DNA from: Promethearchaeota archaeon
Lineage (GTDB): Archaea; Asgardarchaeota; Lokiarchaeia; Sigyniarchaeales; SOKP01
Direction: 5' to 3'
Assembly: GCA_016839555.1 (NCBI GenBank)
Contig: JAEOUA010000008.1
Location: forward strand, 124,001-188,000
DNA length: 64,000 nucleotides
Shown: piece after piece, positions 16,801-26,500 of the stretch
Numbering within the stretch: the stretch's first letter is position 1
Layout of the letters: every line of letters starts with the position of its first letter
Notes under the pieces: model-generated
Seen by the model: the letters and a program-made list of their open reading frames with translations, nothing else
What the model was told of the DNA's origin: nothing
The model's database searches: none
Translations under genes and position numbers: made by a program

Positions 16801-19555
16801 TAAGATTAATAAATAATTGTTTTTCAACATGGGAGACTTCTTTAAAAAAACCTTGAATAATATTAAGCTTGATAAGATCCCTTGTGGTTGCTTCTCCTTT
16901 GATAAATTTATCAATTAAGCTCTTACGAATTCTATGCATTCTTCTTAAAAAACTATATTTGCTTAAAATTCTCAATAATTCATACCTTTCATCTTCTGAG
17001 ATGCTCGTATCTTTAAGATGTTCAATCCAATCCCTTAAAGTTCTTTCCCATTCTTCTTGAAAGTCCTTTTCATTTACTTCTCTAAGTTCTCGTGCTATTT
17101 CTGATAGAAGGTCTTGGAGCTCCTCCCCTTCTAATTGTTCCTCTCTCCTTTTATCTTTCTCCTTCTGTTGCTCATTTTCTTCGGCTTCATCGAGAGCTTC
17201 CTGATCTAAAGAATCACTCAAGGGCTCCTTTATTTCCTTATAAACATCTATATTTTCCTTTTCTTCTGCTAAATCCTCTAAATGATCATTTTTTTGTGTA
17301 TCTGAAAGCTCTTCTTTTTTTCGATTTTCTTTTATTTGTTTCTCTTTTGTTAGCTTCTTTTTTTGTTCAATAGTTTTGGAATAATCATCGGTTAAGATTT
17401 TTGATTCTAAATATGAGGTCTCTTCAGCTAGATATCCCATCTCTTCTTCTACTTCTCTTTCCTTTTCCTTTTCTCTTTCCTTTTCCTTCTGGTTAAGATC
17501 CTCTTCTAAAATTTCTAATTCTTTTTCTGAATCATCTTTTACTTCCGAAATCAGAGTTGCATCTGTTCTCTGTTCATTTTTCTCTTCAATTACCATTTTT
17601 TCTTTTATATCTTTTTCATTATCAATCTCTGGATGAGTTCGCTCAAGTTCTGCTTTCTCATCATTACTATAATCAAGATCGTACAGCAGTTCCTCGAAAT
17701 CCGTAGGCTTTTCGGTTGTTTCCTCAATTATGTCTGAACCAGATTCTATGTTTTTTTTAGTATCCTCTATTGTTTCATCAATAAAATCTTGCTGAGTGTG
17801 TTCCCCTTGTGTTTCTTTTGTCTTCTCAGCTTCTTTGATTTCTTCCTTTTCTTTATTGATAATTTCTTTATAGGGGATGGGTCCTTCTAATTCACAATAG
17901 ATCTCCCGCACGATATTATTATTCTCATCATAAGAGCTTGTTTCTCCCTTAGTTTCTTGTTCCTTTTCTAGTTCCTTTTCTTTAATTTCCTGTTCCTTAA
18001 GTGATTTCACTACTTCTTTATCTTCCTCGGTATTTTCTAGCACATGTGGGATCTCTAATTTCTTAGCATTTGCTTTCTCAACTTGTTTTTCTTTCTCAGA
18101 AGTAGTTCTTTCTTTTGGGTTCTCATCTAACTCTCTTCCTTTATCTTTAAGAATTTCTGCCACCTCGTTGTCTTCTGCTGTATTCTCTAAAATGGACTCT
18201 ATTTCTAATTTCTTTGCATTTCCCTTGAATTCTTTTTCTTCTTGTTCATCTTGTTTGGAGCTTTCTTTATTCTCCTCCCTTATTTCTCTTTCATTTTCCG
18301 TAATAGACTCCCTAACTTCTGTATCCTCTGTAGTATCACCTAATACGGGATCTATTTCTAATTTCTTTGCATTCCCTTTAAATTCTCTTTCTTCATTCTC
18401 CCACTCTTTTTCCTCAAGTTCAGGATTTTCCTCTGATTCGGGTTCTACATCACTCTCTGAGGCTATTTCTTCAGATTCCGTTGCTTCTGGATTGTTTTCC
18501 ATCTCCCCTTCATTTAATTCATTCTCATGGTGGTTATTGTTTAACAATTCCTCTGTTCTTTCCATTTCTTCTCTGGAATTTTTTTCCGACTCTCGATCAA
18601 TCTCCAAGGCTTGCTCGATAGCTGAATCTAATTCTTTAAGCTCTGCAAATTTTTTATCATCAACCTCAATAAATCTTTCAACATCTAAATCCTCGGTTTC
18701 TTCCTCTGATGATGAAGTTTCTTCATCTTTTCCATAAGATTGCTCTTTTTCTTTCTCTTGCTCTTTAGATTCTTTTTCTTTTGATATTAAAGAAGAGGAG
18801 AGAGAGCCGGCAGGATTTTCTAACTCACTATTGCCCTCCTCCTCATGACCTTTTTCATCTGTTCTCTCTGAAGATGATTCTTCTTCAACATTCTCTTTTT
18901 CATTTATGCTTTTCTCTGCGGTTCCCTCATTAGTTTCTGGCTCATTTACTTCCTCTGTTATAGAAGTGCCCTCAATTTCCCTTATAAAATCAAGATTAGG
19001 TTCGAATGGATTATTTTTCTCAAATTCTTCATGAATATTTTCAAATATATCTGGATTAGGTTCAAATGGATTATTTTTCTCAAATTCTTCATGAATGTTT
19101 TCAAATATATCTAGATCGGGCTCGAACGGATTATTTTTTTCAAACTCTTCATGAATATTTTCAAATATATCTGGATCGGGTTTAAATGGATTATTTTCTT
19201 CATAATTCTCCTCGATGTTTTCTAATAAGTCAAGATTAGGCTCAAACGGATTATTTTTTTCATAATTTTCCTCAAAGTTTTCTAAAAAATCATTACAAAA
19301 CTCTGATTGACTATTTTCTTCGAAATCTGAATCAAGATCTTTATCATTATCTTCAAGATCATTATTATTTTCATTAGAATTACTCTCATTAGCATTATCA
19401 TTATCAAATTCTAAACCTGAATCAGAATCAATCCCTTTGCCAGAATCTGATTCTTTGGTTTCTTTTTCTGTTTCTTTTCCATCTGAAGGACTTGCGGCAC
19501 CACTTCCCTTTTCGTCATCTGCTTCACCACCAGTTTCATAGCTGCCTTCTACCAA
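13844..19555 (-). CDS. Giant 1903-residue acidic repeat protein, function unknown
   Basis: I do not recognise a family. Residues 1-85 are Ser/Gly/Asp/Glu-rich. About 88-188 hold five tandem 20-residue repeats of the form NNPFEPNLDLLENIEENYEE. Residues about 395-510 carry three copies, 50 residues apart, of NAKKLEI..VL.NT.ED.EV. The remainder to about 840 is Glu/Lys low complexity, probably disordered or coiled coil. From about 850 onwards the protein is ordinary globular, helical and Lys/Ile/Asn/Tyr-rich, with an HTH-like segment near 1490 (YNKIGEKVGLGKTYFSAHF). There is no signal peptide or membrane helix. It is the last gene of a probable operon: VirB4/HerA-like ATPase, 296-residue protein with the same NPF repeats, then this one (27 nt gap). 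The shared repeats suggest the two acidic proteins bind the same partner. Confidence 0.85.
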   Translation of the reverse strand: MVEGSYETGGEADDEKGSGAASPSDGKETEKETKESDSGKGIDSDSGLEFDNDNANESNSNENNNDLEDNDKDLDSDFEENSQSEFCNDFLENFEENYEKNNPFEPNLDLLENIEENYEENNPFKPDPDIFENIHEEFEKNNPFEPDLDIFENIHEEFEKNNPFEPNPDIFENIHEEFEKNNPFEPNLDFIREIEGTSITEEVNEPETNEGTAEKSINEKENVEEESSSERTDEKGHEEEGNSELENPAGSLSSSLISKEKESKEQEKEKEQSYGKDEETSSSEEETEDLDVERFIEVDDKKFAELKELDSAIEQALEIDRESEKNSREEMERTEELLNNNHHENELNEGEMENNPEATESEEIASESDVEPESEENPELEEKEWENEEREFKGNAKKLEIDPVLGDTTEDTEVRESITENEREIREENKESSKQDEQEEKEFKGNAKKLEIESILENTAEDNEVAEILKDKGRELDENPKERTTSEKEKQVEKANAKKLEIPHVLENTEEDKEVVKSLKEQEIKEKELEKEQETKGETSSYDENNNIVREIYCELEGPIPYKEIINKEKEEIKEAEKTKETQGEHTQQDFIDETIEDTKKNIESGSDIIEETTEKPTDFEELLYDLDYSNDEKAELERTHPEIDNEKDIKEKMVIEEKNEQRTDATLISEVKDDSEKELEILEEDLNQKEKEREKEKEREVEEEMGYLAEETSYLESKILTDDYSKTIEQKKKLTKEKQIKENRKKEELSDTQKNDHLEDLAEEKENIDVYKEIKEPLSDSLDQEALDEAEENEQQKEKDKRREEQLEGEELQDLLSEIARELREVNEKDFQEEWERTLRDWIEHLKDTSISEDERYELLRILSKYSFLRRMHRIRKSLIDKFIKGEATTRDLIKLNIIQGFFKEVSHVEKQLFINLKSFKDLYNKPHLREQALIEKAKFLRHLFTKLLYFRLLYYPSAIPTSQISSIDWAQKLKKKLLNIKDLDQENEAKIQSILSKGEISKDEEKEIINILSLLSTETLIKIFGAVFAYHTTQYIRWGWEFYRSTKQLMLERFFKLSEIAYTRVREIARLSQLEAELESLRKEYEKIKLVNKKKRLISNHFLEINDLKQDKTDLMKKFEKRTGKNAIWRENITKNYIKWVKNEIDKKNNVLQKDKLIIYYLYFLKKNFMDFIKANLYKITELTLKEKSKIIDITKKKRISEKDKEKLRKNLRKINFNELNSLFTKTIIKEKSKNNIIKKPYSKKNSFNLEVADSNLPNLGTYGTPDKIPNSFSTPIEIFKIKYPNKPVIINQKFTNYFKEWYREYYKLPCPSLEYPTYAKEKSELLLEADLFLILYTNFIKNKDISLITSLEKIIGKIINEIARNIMINKKFNNQNNKFMKWFGEDKLRDNIKSSKNNQFKRKLLKHYELLFSINDQNSISNKERNQILRALAIYRNNRKKQEIPIFDIKKTNLDEFLIFKKLQSYYFQEYGVILTYNKIGEKVGLGKTYFSAHFRKDKKISKMDDYIAFQIELWVKSTFKSKTFKGDLLRDIIKWRESHYDFSIYAIQDTYIRKITYAIIILWYKTHGEILNIEKLNYLFYSKGYTEAKNFFTDKIVPLYEKITAEDTWQIIENFVKNEFLNNKDTHILDEAQRIIEIIQIYEKYKSYYGLLGSHDKIWLNINMYTFQLFYLIRITLGLDPATCEFLITIKGTIRHHSSKDYKYLYIFRRDPNQKSGFVFELIPMIQETHRWLGSRLHRTSIRSKMLNDILRTRMQFLFDLSIQKYDKNESYYKKFEELFKVVRYYHEIYNNEYFNGNDIGLWDPIVIEGKELLSGIDKETIYEFADRWVDWKNPDVKEQDWYNHYRYIKFYKKWLRLKNRVKEAINGKCYSLWYNFFVQTYLINELFPDGYDAINEFL
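18040..18400 (-). repeat. Three ~150-bp coding repeats (NAKKLEI units)
   Basis: Within the giant acidic gene the segment encoding NAKKLEI plus the following VL.NT.ED.EV recurs at about 18065, 18215 and 18365, spaced 150 bp (50 codons). The units are diverged outside the core, so these are old protein repeats rather than fresh duplications. Confidence 0.7.
18986..19290 (-). repeat. 60-bp tandem coding repeats (NPF repeats), giant protein
   Basis: Five consecutive 60-bp units encode 20-residue repeats beginning NNPF[EK]P and continuing with a hydrophobic/acidic helix (D[IL][FL]ENI.E.[FY]E). Several units are nearly identical at DNA level (for example around 19010-19130), which implies recent copying by slippage or recombination. 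Confidence 0.85.
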
Positions 19556-19582
19556 AGTTAAACACTCTTCATTATTTCATTT

Positions 19583-20473
19583 TTAATTTTTATGCGTAGT
19601 TTGATTATTATTTTCACTTATTTTAGTCTTACCATCTAAATTTTGTTTTATATTTCCTTTTTCCTTGAGTTCGCTTGAGGATTTTTGCATCTCTTGAATA
19701 GTTGATTCTGGAAAATGTGGTTGCTTAGTCTCTTCTTTCTTAGCAATAAGTTTTTCTTTGGTTTGCTTATTATTTATTACTAATGCTAACCATTCATCAG
19801 GTTTCTCAAAAGGATCAACTTCCCATTCGAACTTATCTGGTAGCCAGCTTTTAAGAGTATTAAGAGAGTTATATTCTTCGAATTCTTTGTCAAATCTATC
19901 TATAAATTCACTATTAGGCTTAAAAGGATTATTATCTTTGAATTCTTCCTCAAAGTTTTCTAACATATTGAGATTAGGTTCAAACGGATTATTTTTTTCA
20001 TAAATTTCCTTAAAATTTTCTAAAAAGTCAAGATTAGGCTTAAAAGGATTATTATCCTTGAATTCTTCCTCAAAGTTTTCTAATAAGTCAAGATTAGGTT
20101 CAAATGGCTTATTTTTTTCATAATTGTTTTCAAAATCTTCTAAAAAGTCTAAATAAGGTTTTAAGGGACTTTTTTCCTCAATTTTCAAATGAAAATCACG
20201 TGAAACATTTTTTGACATATATTCCTCCTGCAAATCACTATTTTTTTTATCTCTAGAGATTGTAACGCTAATTTTATTAAACATAGCTGATTTTTCAGGC
20301 TGTCCTGAGAAATCTGGATCAGGGTTAAATATTTCTGATCCAATTTGCTCTACTTCATCTGCAGTACTATGTTGGGCAAGGAAGTTAGCAAAAGAGTAGT
20401 CGTAGCGCCTCCACATATCACCTCCTTCTTCAGCCTCTTTTATTTCTTTCAATTCTCTTTTGGATTTCTTCAC
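19583..20473 (-). CDS. Acidic protein with NPF repeats, function unknown
   Basis: 296 residues, no recognised family. After a lysine/glutamate-rich start there is a segment WRRYDYSFANFLAQHSTADE. Residues about 100-191 carry four to five 20-residue repeats, for example NNPFKPNLDFLENFKEIYEK, the same unit as in the following 1903-residue protein. The last third is Lys/Glu/Gln-rich and probably disordered (WEVDPFEKPDEWLALVINNK, then low complexity). No signal peptide or membrane segment. It starts 14 nt behind the VirB4/HerA-like ATPase gene and ends 27 nt before the giant gene, so all three are likely one transcript. An adaptor or scaffold role next to the ATPase is possible but unproven. Confidence 0.85.
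   Translation of the reverse strand: MKKSKRELKEIKEAEEGGDMWRRYDYSFANFLAQHSTADEVEQIGSEIFNPDPDFSGQPEKSAMFNKISVTISRDKKNSDLQEEYMSKNVSRDFHLKIEEKSPLKPYLDFLEDFENNYEKNKPFEPNLDLLENFEEEFKDNNPFKPNLDFLENFKEIYEKNNPFEPNLNMLENFEEEFKDNNPFKPNSEFIDRFDKEFEEYNSLNTLKSWLPDKFEWEVDPFEKPDEWLALVINNKQTKEKLIAKKEETKQPHFPESTIQEMQKSSSELKEKGNIKQNLDGKTKISENNNQTTHKN
19900..20170 (-). repeat. 60-bp tandem coding repeats (NPF repeats), 296-residue protein
   Basis: Four to five 60-bp units, each encoding a repeat that opens N[NK]PF[EK]PN. The units alternate between two subtypes (ENFEEEFKD and ENFKEIYEK endings), suggesting a 120-bp pair was duplicated. They are homologous to the repeats at 18986-19290 in the neighbouring gene. 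Confidence 0.85.
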
Positions 20474-20487
20474 TTTAGTACCTCTTA

Positions 20488-22407
20488 TTATAATTTGCTA
20501 TCTATAGTTTTCATTACAAATCTCTCTCCACGTCCTCCATTCAAAACTAAAAGATTTCTATTTTGAAGGGATTTAAGAAACTCCTGCTCCTCCAAAATGT
20601 TTGTAAATCGCTCCACATCATCTTTTTGTTCCCGAAAAACAAAACTTAGGCTCACCAGCTTTGTTACGAAATTAAGTAAATCTGAGGGCGTCTGATCTAC
20701 TATTACAATTGAGGTTCCTTTTCCCCTAAATTCTTGTAGTAAATTTTTAAACACACTTCCTAATTGTCGACGTGAAATCATATCCTCTTCACTTATATTA
20801 CCCCTTGCATCTGCCACTAAATTATGAGCTTCATCTAGGCAAATCAAATATTTCAATGTATTTACTTCTTGCTCTGGAGTCAAAGCTTGTACCATCTGAA
20901 AGATTGCGTTCGCTAAGAGTCGTCGAGAATATAAATCAGCTGGATGGAGGTCGATGTATACATTTTTTCCCGCTCTCCATTCCTTAAACCATTGAGGAAT
21001 AAGATTATTTTCTTCCAGACGAGTGGTATCCATTAAGTAATCATCTACGAATAAACATTTCGTACGATTATTAAAAGCCTGTAAAACATCGGTTTGATAT
21101 TTTATATGGTATGGATTTTTTTCGAACCAATATACTACAGCATAAAATAATTCTGAGAGTGTGCTTGGTAAATGCCCTTTTATAAGAAAATATAAGCCCA
21201 TAATATTTACGAAGATTTTATTTAGTGGCTCCTCAAATCCTAATGAACCTGCCAGATAATCGGCCGTTTGCTGGAGACATTTGCTCCGATAAGCCCCATC
21301 TACATAATATGGGATTTTACAATCCGATGTCCCATAACGAACAATACGATCTACTGGAAATTTTCCCTCTTGGAATCCTTTTCCTACATTTATTATTAAA
21401 ATTCCGACCTCAGGGGCTTTTTTCGCAAATTGGCTACAAATTTGGCTGAGTAAGGTGGTTTTGCCAGTCTTCGGCATACCACAAATCAATACACTATGGT
21501 CAAAATCGTCTTTTGTCATACAAATTTTTTGAGAGGTTTCCACACCATTCTTCACATAATTCCCTAATATAAATTTTTTATCATCAAAATGGAGTGAATC
21601 ATAGATATTTTCCTTTTTAAAATAAGCAGCCTTTTGAAGAGGTAATTCAGGGAAAAAAATAAAATCAAAGCTGTGCGATTCTCCTCTACAAGTAAGAGTC
21701 TCGCCAATAAACACATTACTCGTCATAATTTTATTCCAGACACTCATTTCTTTTTTAATCCACTCTCCGTATTGAATATCTTTTCTAAAACCCATACTTA
21801 TGTACTGCAATCTCCCTAATAATTCATGAAGGCCGGTATCAAGGGATTTTTTTATAGGATTTATTTTTAAATAGATCTTTATATGATAGGGAGCAAGTGG
21901 TTCCCGTGCGGTTCTCCAAAAAATGTTGAATTGAACATTTAAGGATGTAAGGTATTTTGATAATGCAATCATGCGCTTAAAAATTATAAAGCGATTATTG
22001 GGATGAGCCTTAAATGCGGGAAATTTCAACTCATATAATTGAGCACCTTCCTCAAGTGGTGCATTAGTACTAGGGACCACAGACAAGGTTCCAGACAATC
22101 CGAGATAAGTATCCTCTAAAAAAGTAAGAAAAGTGTATCCTTTGATGGCTGCGTCCTTCTTGGATCGTTCTGTTATATAAAAAATGAGTCTAAATTCCCT
22201 TCCCATTTGTAGTTCCATACAATAAATCCTATTATGATCAGAAAAGGGATCTGCCAACCAAGATATTAAATAATCATATTTAGATTCATCTCCTAACGAT
22301 TTTAAATGATCTGAAGGACGGGAGGGTATCTGAGTTATTTCAATACGTGCTTGCCAATAACCCTCAAATCCTAATCGATTTTTAATGATCTCTGTATCTT
22401 TTATCAT
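20488..22407 (-). CDS. VirB4/HerA-type ATPase
   Basis: 639 residues. The N-terminal about 290 residues look like the VirB4-type substrate domain (EYWQARIEITQI-like start, then strands around FRLIFYITERSK and YELKFPAFKAHP). The ATPase half has Walker A LICGMPKTGKTTLLSQI at about 308-324, EVGILIINVGKGF, Walker B LKYLICLDEAHNLV near 520-533, and an arginine-rich QLGSVFKNLLQEFRGKGTSIVIVDQTP segment typical of HerA/FtsK-like pumps. No membrane helix is evident. It is homologous along its length to the ATPase part of the protein at 59839-62532. Such ATPases form hexamers and push DNA or protein through membranes in conjugation and type IV secretion. It leads the operon with the two NPF-repeat genes. 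Confidence 0.88.
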   Translation of the reverse strand: MIKDTEIIKNRLGFEGYWQARIEITQIPSRPSDHLKSLGDESKYDYLISWLADPFSDHNRIYCMELQMGREFRLIFYITERSKKDAAIKGYTFLTFLEDTYLGLSGTLSVVPSTNAPLEEGAQLYELKFPAFKAHPNNRFIIFKRMIALSKYLTSLNVQFNIFWRTAREPLAPYHIKIYLKINPIKKSLDTGLHELLGRLQYISMGFRKDIQYGEWIKKEMSVWNKIMTSNVFIGETLTCRGESHSFDFIFFPELPLQKAAYFKKENIYDSLHFDDKKFILGNYVKNGVETSQKICMTKDDFDHSVLICGMPKTGKTTLLSQICSQFAKKAPEVGILIINVGKGFQEGKFPVDRIVRYGTSDCKIPYYVDGAYRSKCLQQTADYLAGSLGFEEPLNKIFVNIMGLYFLIKGHLPSTLSELFYAVVYWFEKNPYHIKYQTDVLQAFNNRTKCLFVDDYLMDTTRLEENNLIPQWFKEWRAGKNVYIDLHPADLYSRRLLANAIFQMVQALTPEQEVNTLKYLICLDEAHNLVADARGNISEEDMISRRQLGSVFKNLLQEFRGKGTSIVIVDQTPSDLLNFVTKLVSLSFVFREQKDDVERFTNILEEQEFLKSLQNRNLLVLNGGRGERFVMKTIDSKL

Positions 22408-22466
22408 ACTTTTTCTTTCACCTTTTTTATTTTTGTTTCAATTGTTAAATACTTTTGCTATTTACT

Positions 22467-22481
22467 TTTAAATAAAAAATT
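22467..22481 (-). promoter_or_regulatory. Candidate promoter of the VirB4/HerA-NPF operon
   Basis: On the minus strand this reads AATTTTTTATTTAAA, a TATA-box-like element about 60 nt upstream of the ATG at 22407. The same 15-mer occurs about 50 nt upstream of two other minus-strand genes in the window (27625-27639 and 43174-43188). Confidence 0.45.
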
Positions 22482-22575
22482 CAAATCATTTGTAAATCTA
22501 AAAAATATTTTTATAAGATCTATATAAACAAAAAAAGAAAGTGATTTTTTCTTTATCCCCCACTTTGAAAAACCT

Positions 22576-23394
22576 TTACCACTGTGCGGTGCCTTCATCT
22601 TTTTCCTTAGAATTATTGGATTTAAACCTCTTCTTATGCGGGTCTTCTGCCTTTTCTGTATCATAGGATTGGCGGCGCTCTTTAAAATGCTTATATAAGT
22701 GCCTTATGCCCTTGAATAAATATTTATAAACGTAATAAAACGCCCCTAAGAGTAAAAGAAACAGTGCTTCATGAGGAAATATCCATCCATAAATACAAAC
22801 TATTATGGTACCCGTAATAAAAGAGGGTATCAACAGGAAGATTTGATATAAGGTATAGGTAGGGTCTCTACTCACTGCTGCCCCAATGCAATATATGTCT
22901 TCTGCGGATGGCGCTATTCCCACTATTAATGAAATGATGACTAATAGAATAATGAGACAACCCCAGAAATCTAAATTCGCATTGAAAAGAATTTGGATTA
23001 AGGGCCATAGGATCCAGAAGAGAACGTACACAGGTGCGAGTGCCCCTAAAAGAGCTTGCAGAAAAGTAAAGGGACTCTCCTCATGAATATTTACACTTCC
23101 ATAATAGCTATATTTCTTCACCGTACCATGATTTTCTTTGTCCCATCCTAATAATTTAATCTCCCTCACAGGCGCTCCAGTTAGTTTACAAATAATTAAA
23201 TGCGCAAGTTCGTGAGAAGCGATCCCTAAAATAAAAAAAATACGCGCAAAATTTCTCACTCCATTGGACGCCTTATTTACTAATAAATATTTTACGATAA
23301 AGGAGATAAGGACAAAAATAATCATCGCAAAAAACCCATCAAATAGAATTGGAATAATTACTTCAAAAAGAGTGGTAAAAAATCCATTTTCCAT
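22576..23394 (-). CDS. M50-like (site-2-type) membrane metalloprotease
   Basis: 272 residues with about six hydrophobic segments. The zinc-binding motif HELAH is at residues 61-65 inside a membrane-embedded context (FFILGIASHELAHLIICKLTGAP). A later polar-in-membrane segment GIAPSAEDIYCIG (about 165-177) is in the position where M50 enzymes carry the third ligand, an aspartate. The GAPVREIKLLGWD stretch after the active-site helix is also typical. The C-terminal 45 residues are a basic/acidic cytosolic tail. S2P-like proteases cut membrane proteins within the bilayer. The gene lies between the degenerate 1337-residue VirB4-like gene and the active VirB4/HerA operon, so it could process a component of that system (inference). 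Confidence 0.7.
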   Translation of the reverse strand: MENGFFTTLFEVIIPILFDGFFAMIIFVLISFIVKYLLVNKASNGVRNFARIFFILGIASHELAHLIICKLTGAPVREIKLLGWDKENHGTVKKYSYYGSVNIHEESPFTFLQALLGALAPVYVLFWILWPLIQILFNANLDFWGCLIILLVIISLIVGIAPSAEDIYCIGAAVSRDPTYTLYQIFLLIPSFITGTIIVCIYGWIFPHEALFLLLLGAFYYVYKYLFKGIRHLYKHFKERRQSYDTEKAEDPHKKRFKSNNSKEKDEGTAQW

Positions 23395-23562
23395 AGTTTT
23401 TAACCTATTTTAATTATTTTATAATCTAATCTTTGTTTGCTAGTATTCATAGAAAAATAGAAAATAGATCTATTTAAAAAAAAATTGTAGAAAGAAAAAA
23501 ATAAAAAAATCCTTAAATTAAAATCCCACGTCAAATAATGCATTATAATTCCTCTTATTCGT

Positions 23563-26500
23563 TTAATTCTCGTCTACTATCTTTTTAAAATCTCGAAATA
23601 TAGAATTAAAAAATATAAAAAGCGTTTCTGAATATGATCGTATTTCCTCTTTATACTGGTTTATATTTTCTTGTGAAATATCCGATAATTTTGCTCTTTC
23701 TAAGAGCGAATCTAAAGATGCTCTATTGATCGTTAGAGGAATAGAAGTTAATAGGAAGGTGACTGCCTTCTCTAGTATAAGATCCGGAATTTCATTCTTC
23801 TCTTCGGGATAAAGGTCGCAGTAGAACTCAACTAAGAAGGTAGGTAGTGCAGAGCGTTCTAATATTATTGCTTTTTCAAATTGCTGTTTATCAACTAATA
23901 CAGAAATATCTATAATTTTTATAAGAAAGTCACTCATATGGTCAAAGAATTTATTTATAATTTCTGATTGAGTATATGATGACGTCGATTCATTATTAAA
24001 ATATTTATTATTTCTCGGAGTAGTAGATACCTCAGTAGTCCCCTGATTGGTTTTTGTATCTTTTATTTTAGGAAAGTTCGAACTTAAATTATTTGGTGTG
24101 AGTATGCTTTCTAAGTCAAGTTCTTTTTCGGATTCTTGCTCAAGAAGCTCTACTGAAATTTGAGTCTCTTGATCTCTCTTTAATTCAAAGTAATCATTTA
24201 AAGATTCTTGGTATTGAGGCCCTACCGCATATGAGGTGCGAATGGATTGAGAGCCGCTTGCACGTCTAGGATGACTCTCAATTATATAGTTATATTTGAG
24301 AAAAATATTAAATAATTGATCCCTTATGAGTTTTACCTGACGTTTGTCTTTTCCGTATCGTTTCTGAACCTTTGGATAAAGAATTTTAAGAAGTTCTTCC
24401 TTAATCTTACTTTTATAAAGGTTGCCCACTTGATCAAGAGTCTGCAATACACTAAAGAACTTTATAATTTCATCCAAGAAAAGGATATAATGTTTAAAAT
24501 GTTGTTCAAAAAGGGTTTTTTGCGCGTTAGAAAGTATGTTTTTTTCATTATCTTCAAGATTATAACCTTGGTGAAACATATATTCATTAAGTTGCTGTTG
24601 AGATACTATATTTAGATTCAAGAATTCCATATTATCTATAATAATCGGAAATGGTTGAGGAAAATCATCTCTTTTAACAAGTAATTCATCCCTTTTCAGG
24701 TTCATGAGAAATGGTACTTGATAACTCTCTTTTCGCTTGGAACTATAATAGCCCTCCCCATGAAGTTCAGACAAATTCATTAAGTTCTTCAATACAGCAA
24801 TATCCCGTTTATCAGTAGTTTTAAAGGAGATAAAGTTTTCAAAATAATTAAACACATGAGGATGCATGTCTCGAATTTGATTAGCTGTCGTTATAATCCC
24901 CATTTGCAGTGCTTGAATAGGCTTTATAAGCTTCATAATCTTGCCGTAGCGATAATCCCCTTGTCTATCGAGAAAATTATTATCAAATATAATATCAGTA
25001 TTGGGAACAATAAATATCTTCTGATAAAAACTCCTTTCCTCATAAAATCTCCTGATATATAGCAAAATTTTCACAATGATTACAAAAGTTATAAATACTT
25101 TCGGCTCTAAATCTTGGAAGATGGAAAGATCAATAATTATAGTTTTTTCATTTTGTATGAATTCATAAGAGAAGATTTGAGACCCTCCTATTCCATCGGA
25201 TGGTTTATCCGTCCCACCTAACTCGTAGTTTTTCGTAGAGATAACACTGGGCCCCTCCCTAATTTGTTGGAGCACGGAGATAATAGGCCTCATACCAATA
25301 TTTTTCTCCCATACATTCTGATTTTTGATATCCAATAAAAATTCGGTATATGAAAATTTTTCTTCCTTTAATAATTCTTTAAGGGCGTCCATTGGTTCCC
25401 TTCGTTGTTTATAGACCATCGCTAAGATGTCCACGATATAGCTAATATAGCTATCACGTTCTGAATCATAGGGAATATCAGAATCAAATGGATCAATCTG
25501 AAAATTTTTTCCTAATGAAAAAACTAAAAATTCATTTTCATATTTACTTCCTTGAAAATAAGAAAGCAACACGGAAAAGGTACCATCATAATCGAATACA
25601 ATAGATTGCTCTCCTTGTTTCACTAACTCTGCGACAATTTTAAACAACAAATATTCTCGAGCTTTATAAGATCCATTTGTTATTAACAGATTTTTAATTT
25701 GTTCAAATGTGAACCCCGCGGGTACTTCCTCCATAAGAAATTCGGTATTAAGCGTATATCCTATAGTTATGAAGTTTTCAAGATTAAGGGGCGTATTAAA
25801 CTCAGATGCAATTCTTGTCTCGATTGCTTTCCTAAATTCAGGTGAAATTTCCATCAAATTCATCAAAACTTTTCCTTGCATAATTAAATAATTCAAATGA
25901 GTACCTCCCAGTCGAAAGAATTTTGATTTGAGGGTTGAGGCCCCAATCCCGGAAGAAAGGTAATTTTGTGAAAGTTGCTCTAACTCATAATTAGGAAAAT
26001 TTCCCTCAAAAATACTAGTAATTGTCTCTGTTCGATGTCGGAGTTTATTTCCTTGATTTATTATTACTTCTTGGGTTATATTCGTGGCATAGGTAATAGT
26101 ATGGATTGTATGAAGTATAATCAGACGCCAGAGTCCGTTTCTCATAAACATCCAACCTGCTTGTTCATATTTCTTTAATTTTTCATTCAAGAAATCTCGA
26201 TGACCTTCCTTTATCCATTTAAAGCATTTATCCACGAAATAGGCATAAGATATAGGAGCAGAGATTATTGTATATGTAAAAGGGATTTTTTTACCGACCA
26301 GTGCTCTGAAATATTTAGCGGGGGTAGCAATAAATTGATCTTTTTTCATAAATTGAGTTGCCGCATATTTCACATTAAGAAAGTTCATAGCCAGCAATAT
26401 TTTCTTGTTTATATGGGCGAATACTATTTCGCTATATTTACGAGACCTAAAAAAATCAATATTATGAAAGGGTGATACCGTGAAATGCTCTTCCTTAACT

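Noticed and set aside
18168..18737. 189-residue serine-rich open frame on the plus strand
   Set aside because: It is the antisense shadow of the glutamate-rich coding region (Glu codons read as Ser/Phe on the other strand); no independent support.
18986..20170. 60-bp repeats as a CRISPR array or satellite
   Set aside because: Units are tandem without spacers, keep the reading frame and encode a regular 20-residue motif, so they are protein repeats.
22458..22664. 68-residue basic frame overlapping the end of the M50-like gene
   Set aside because: It overlaps the M50-like coding region out of frame and ends in a low-complexity Phe/Lys run; no support.
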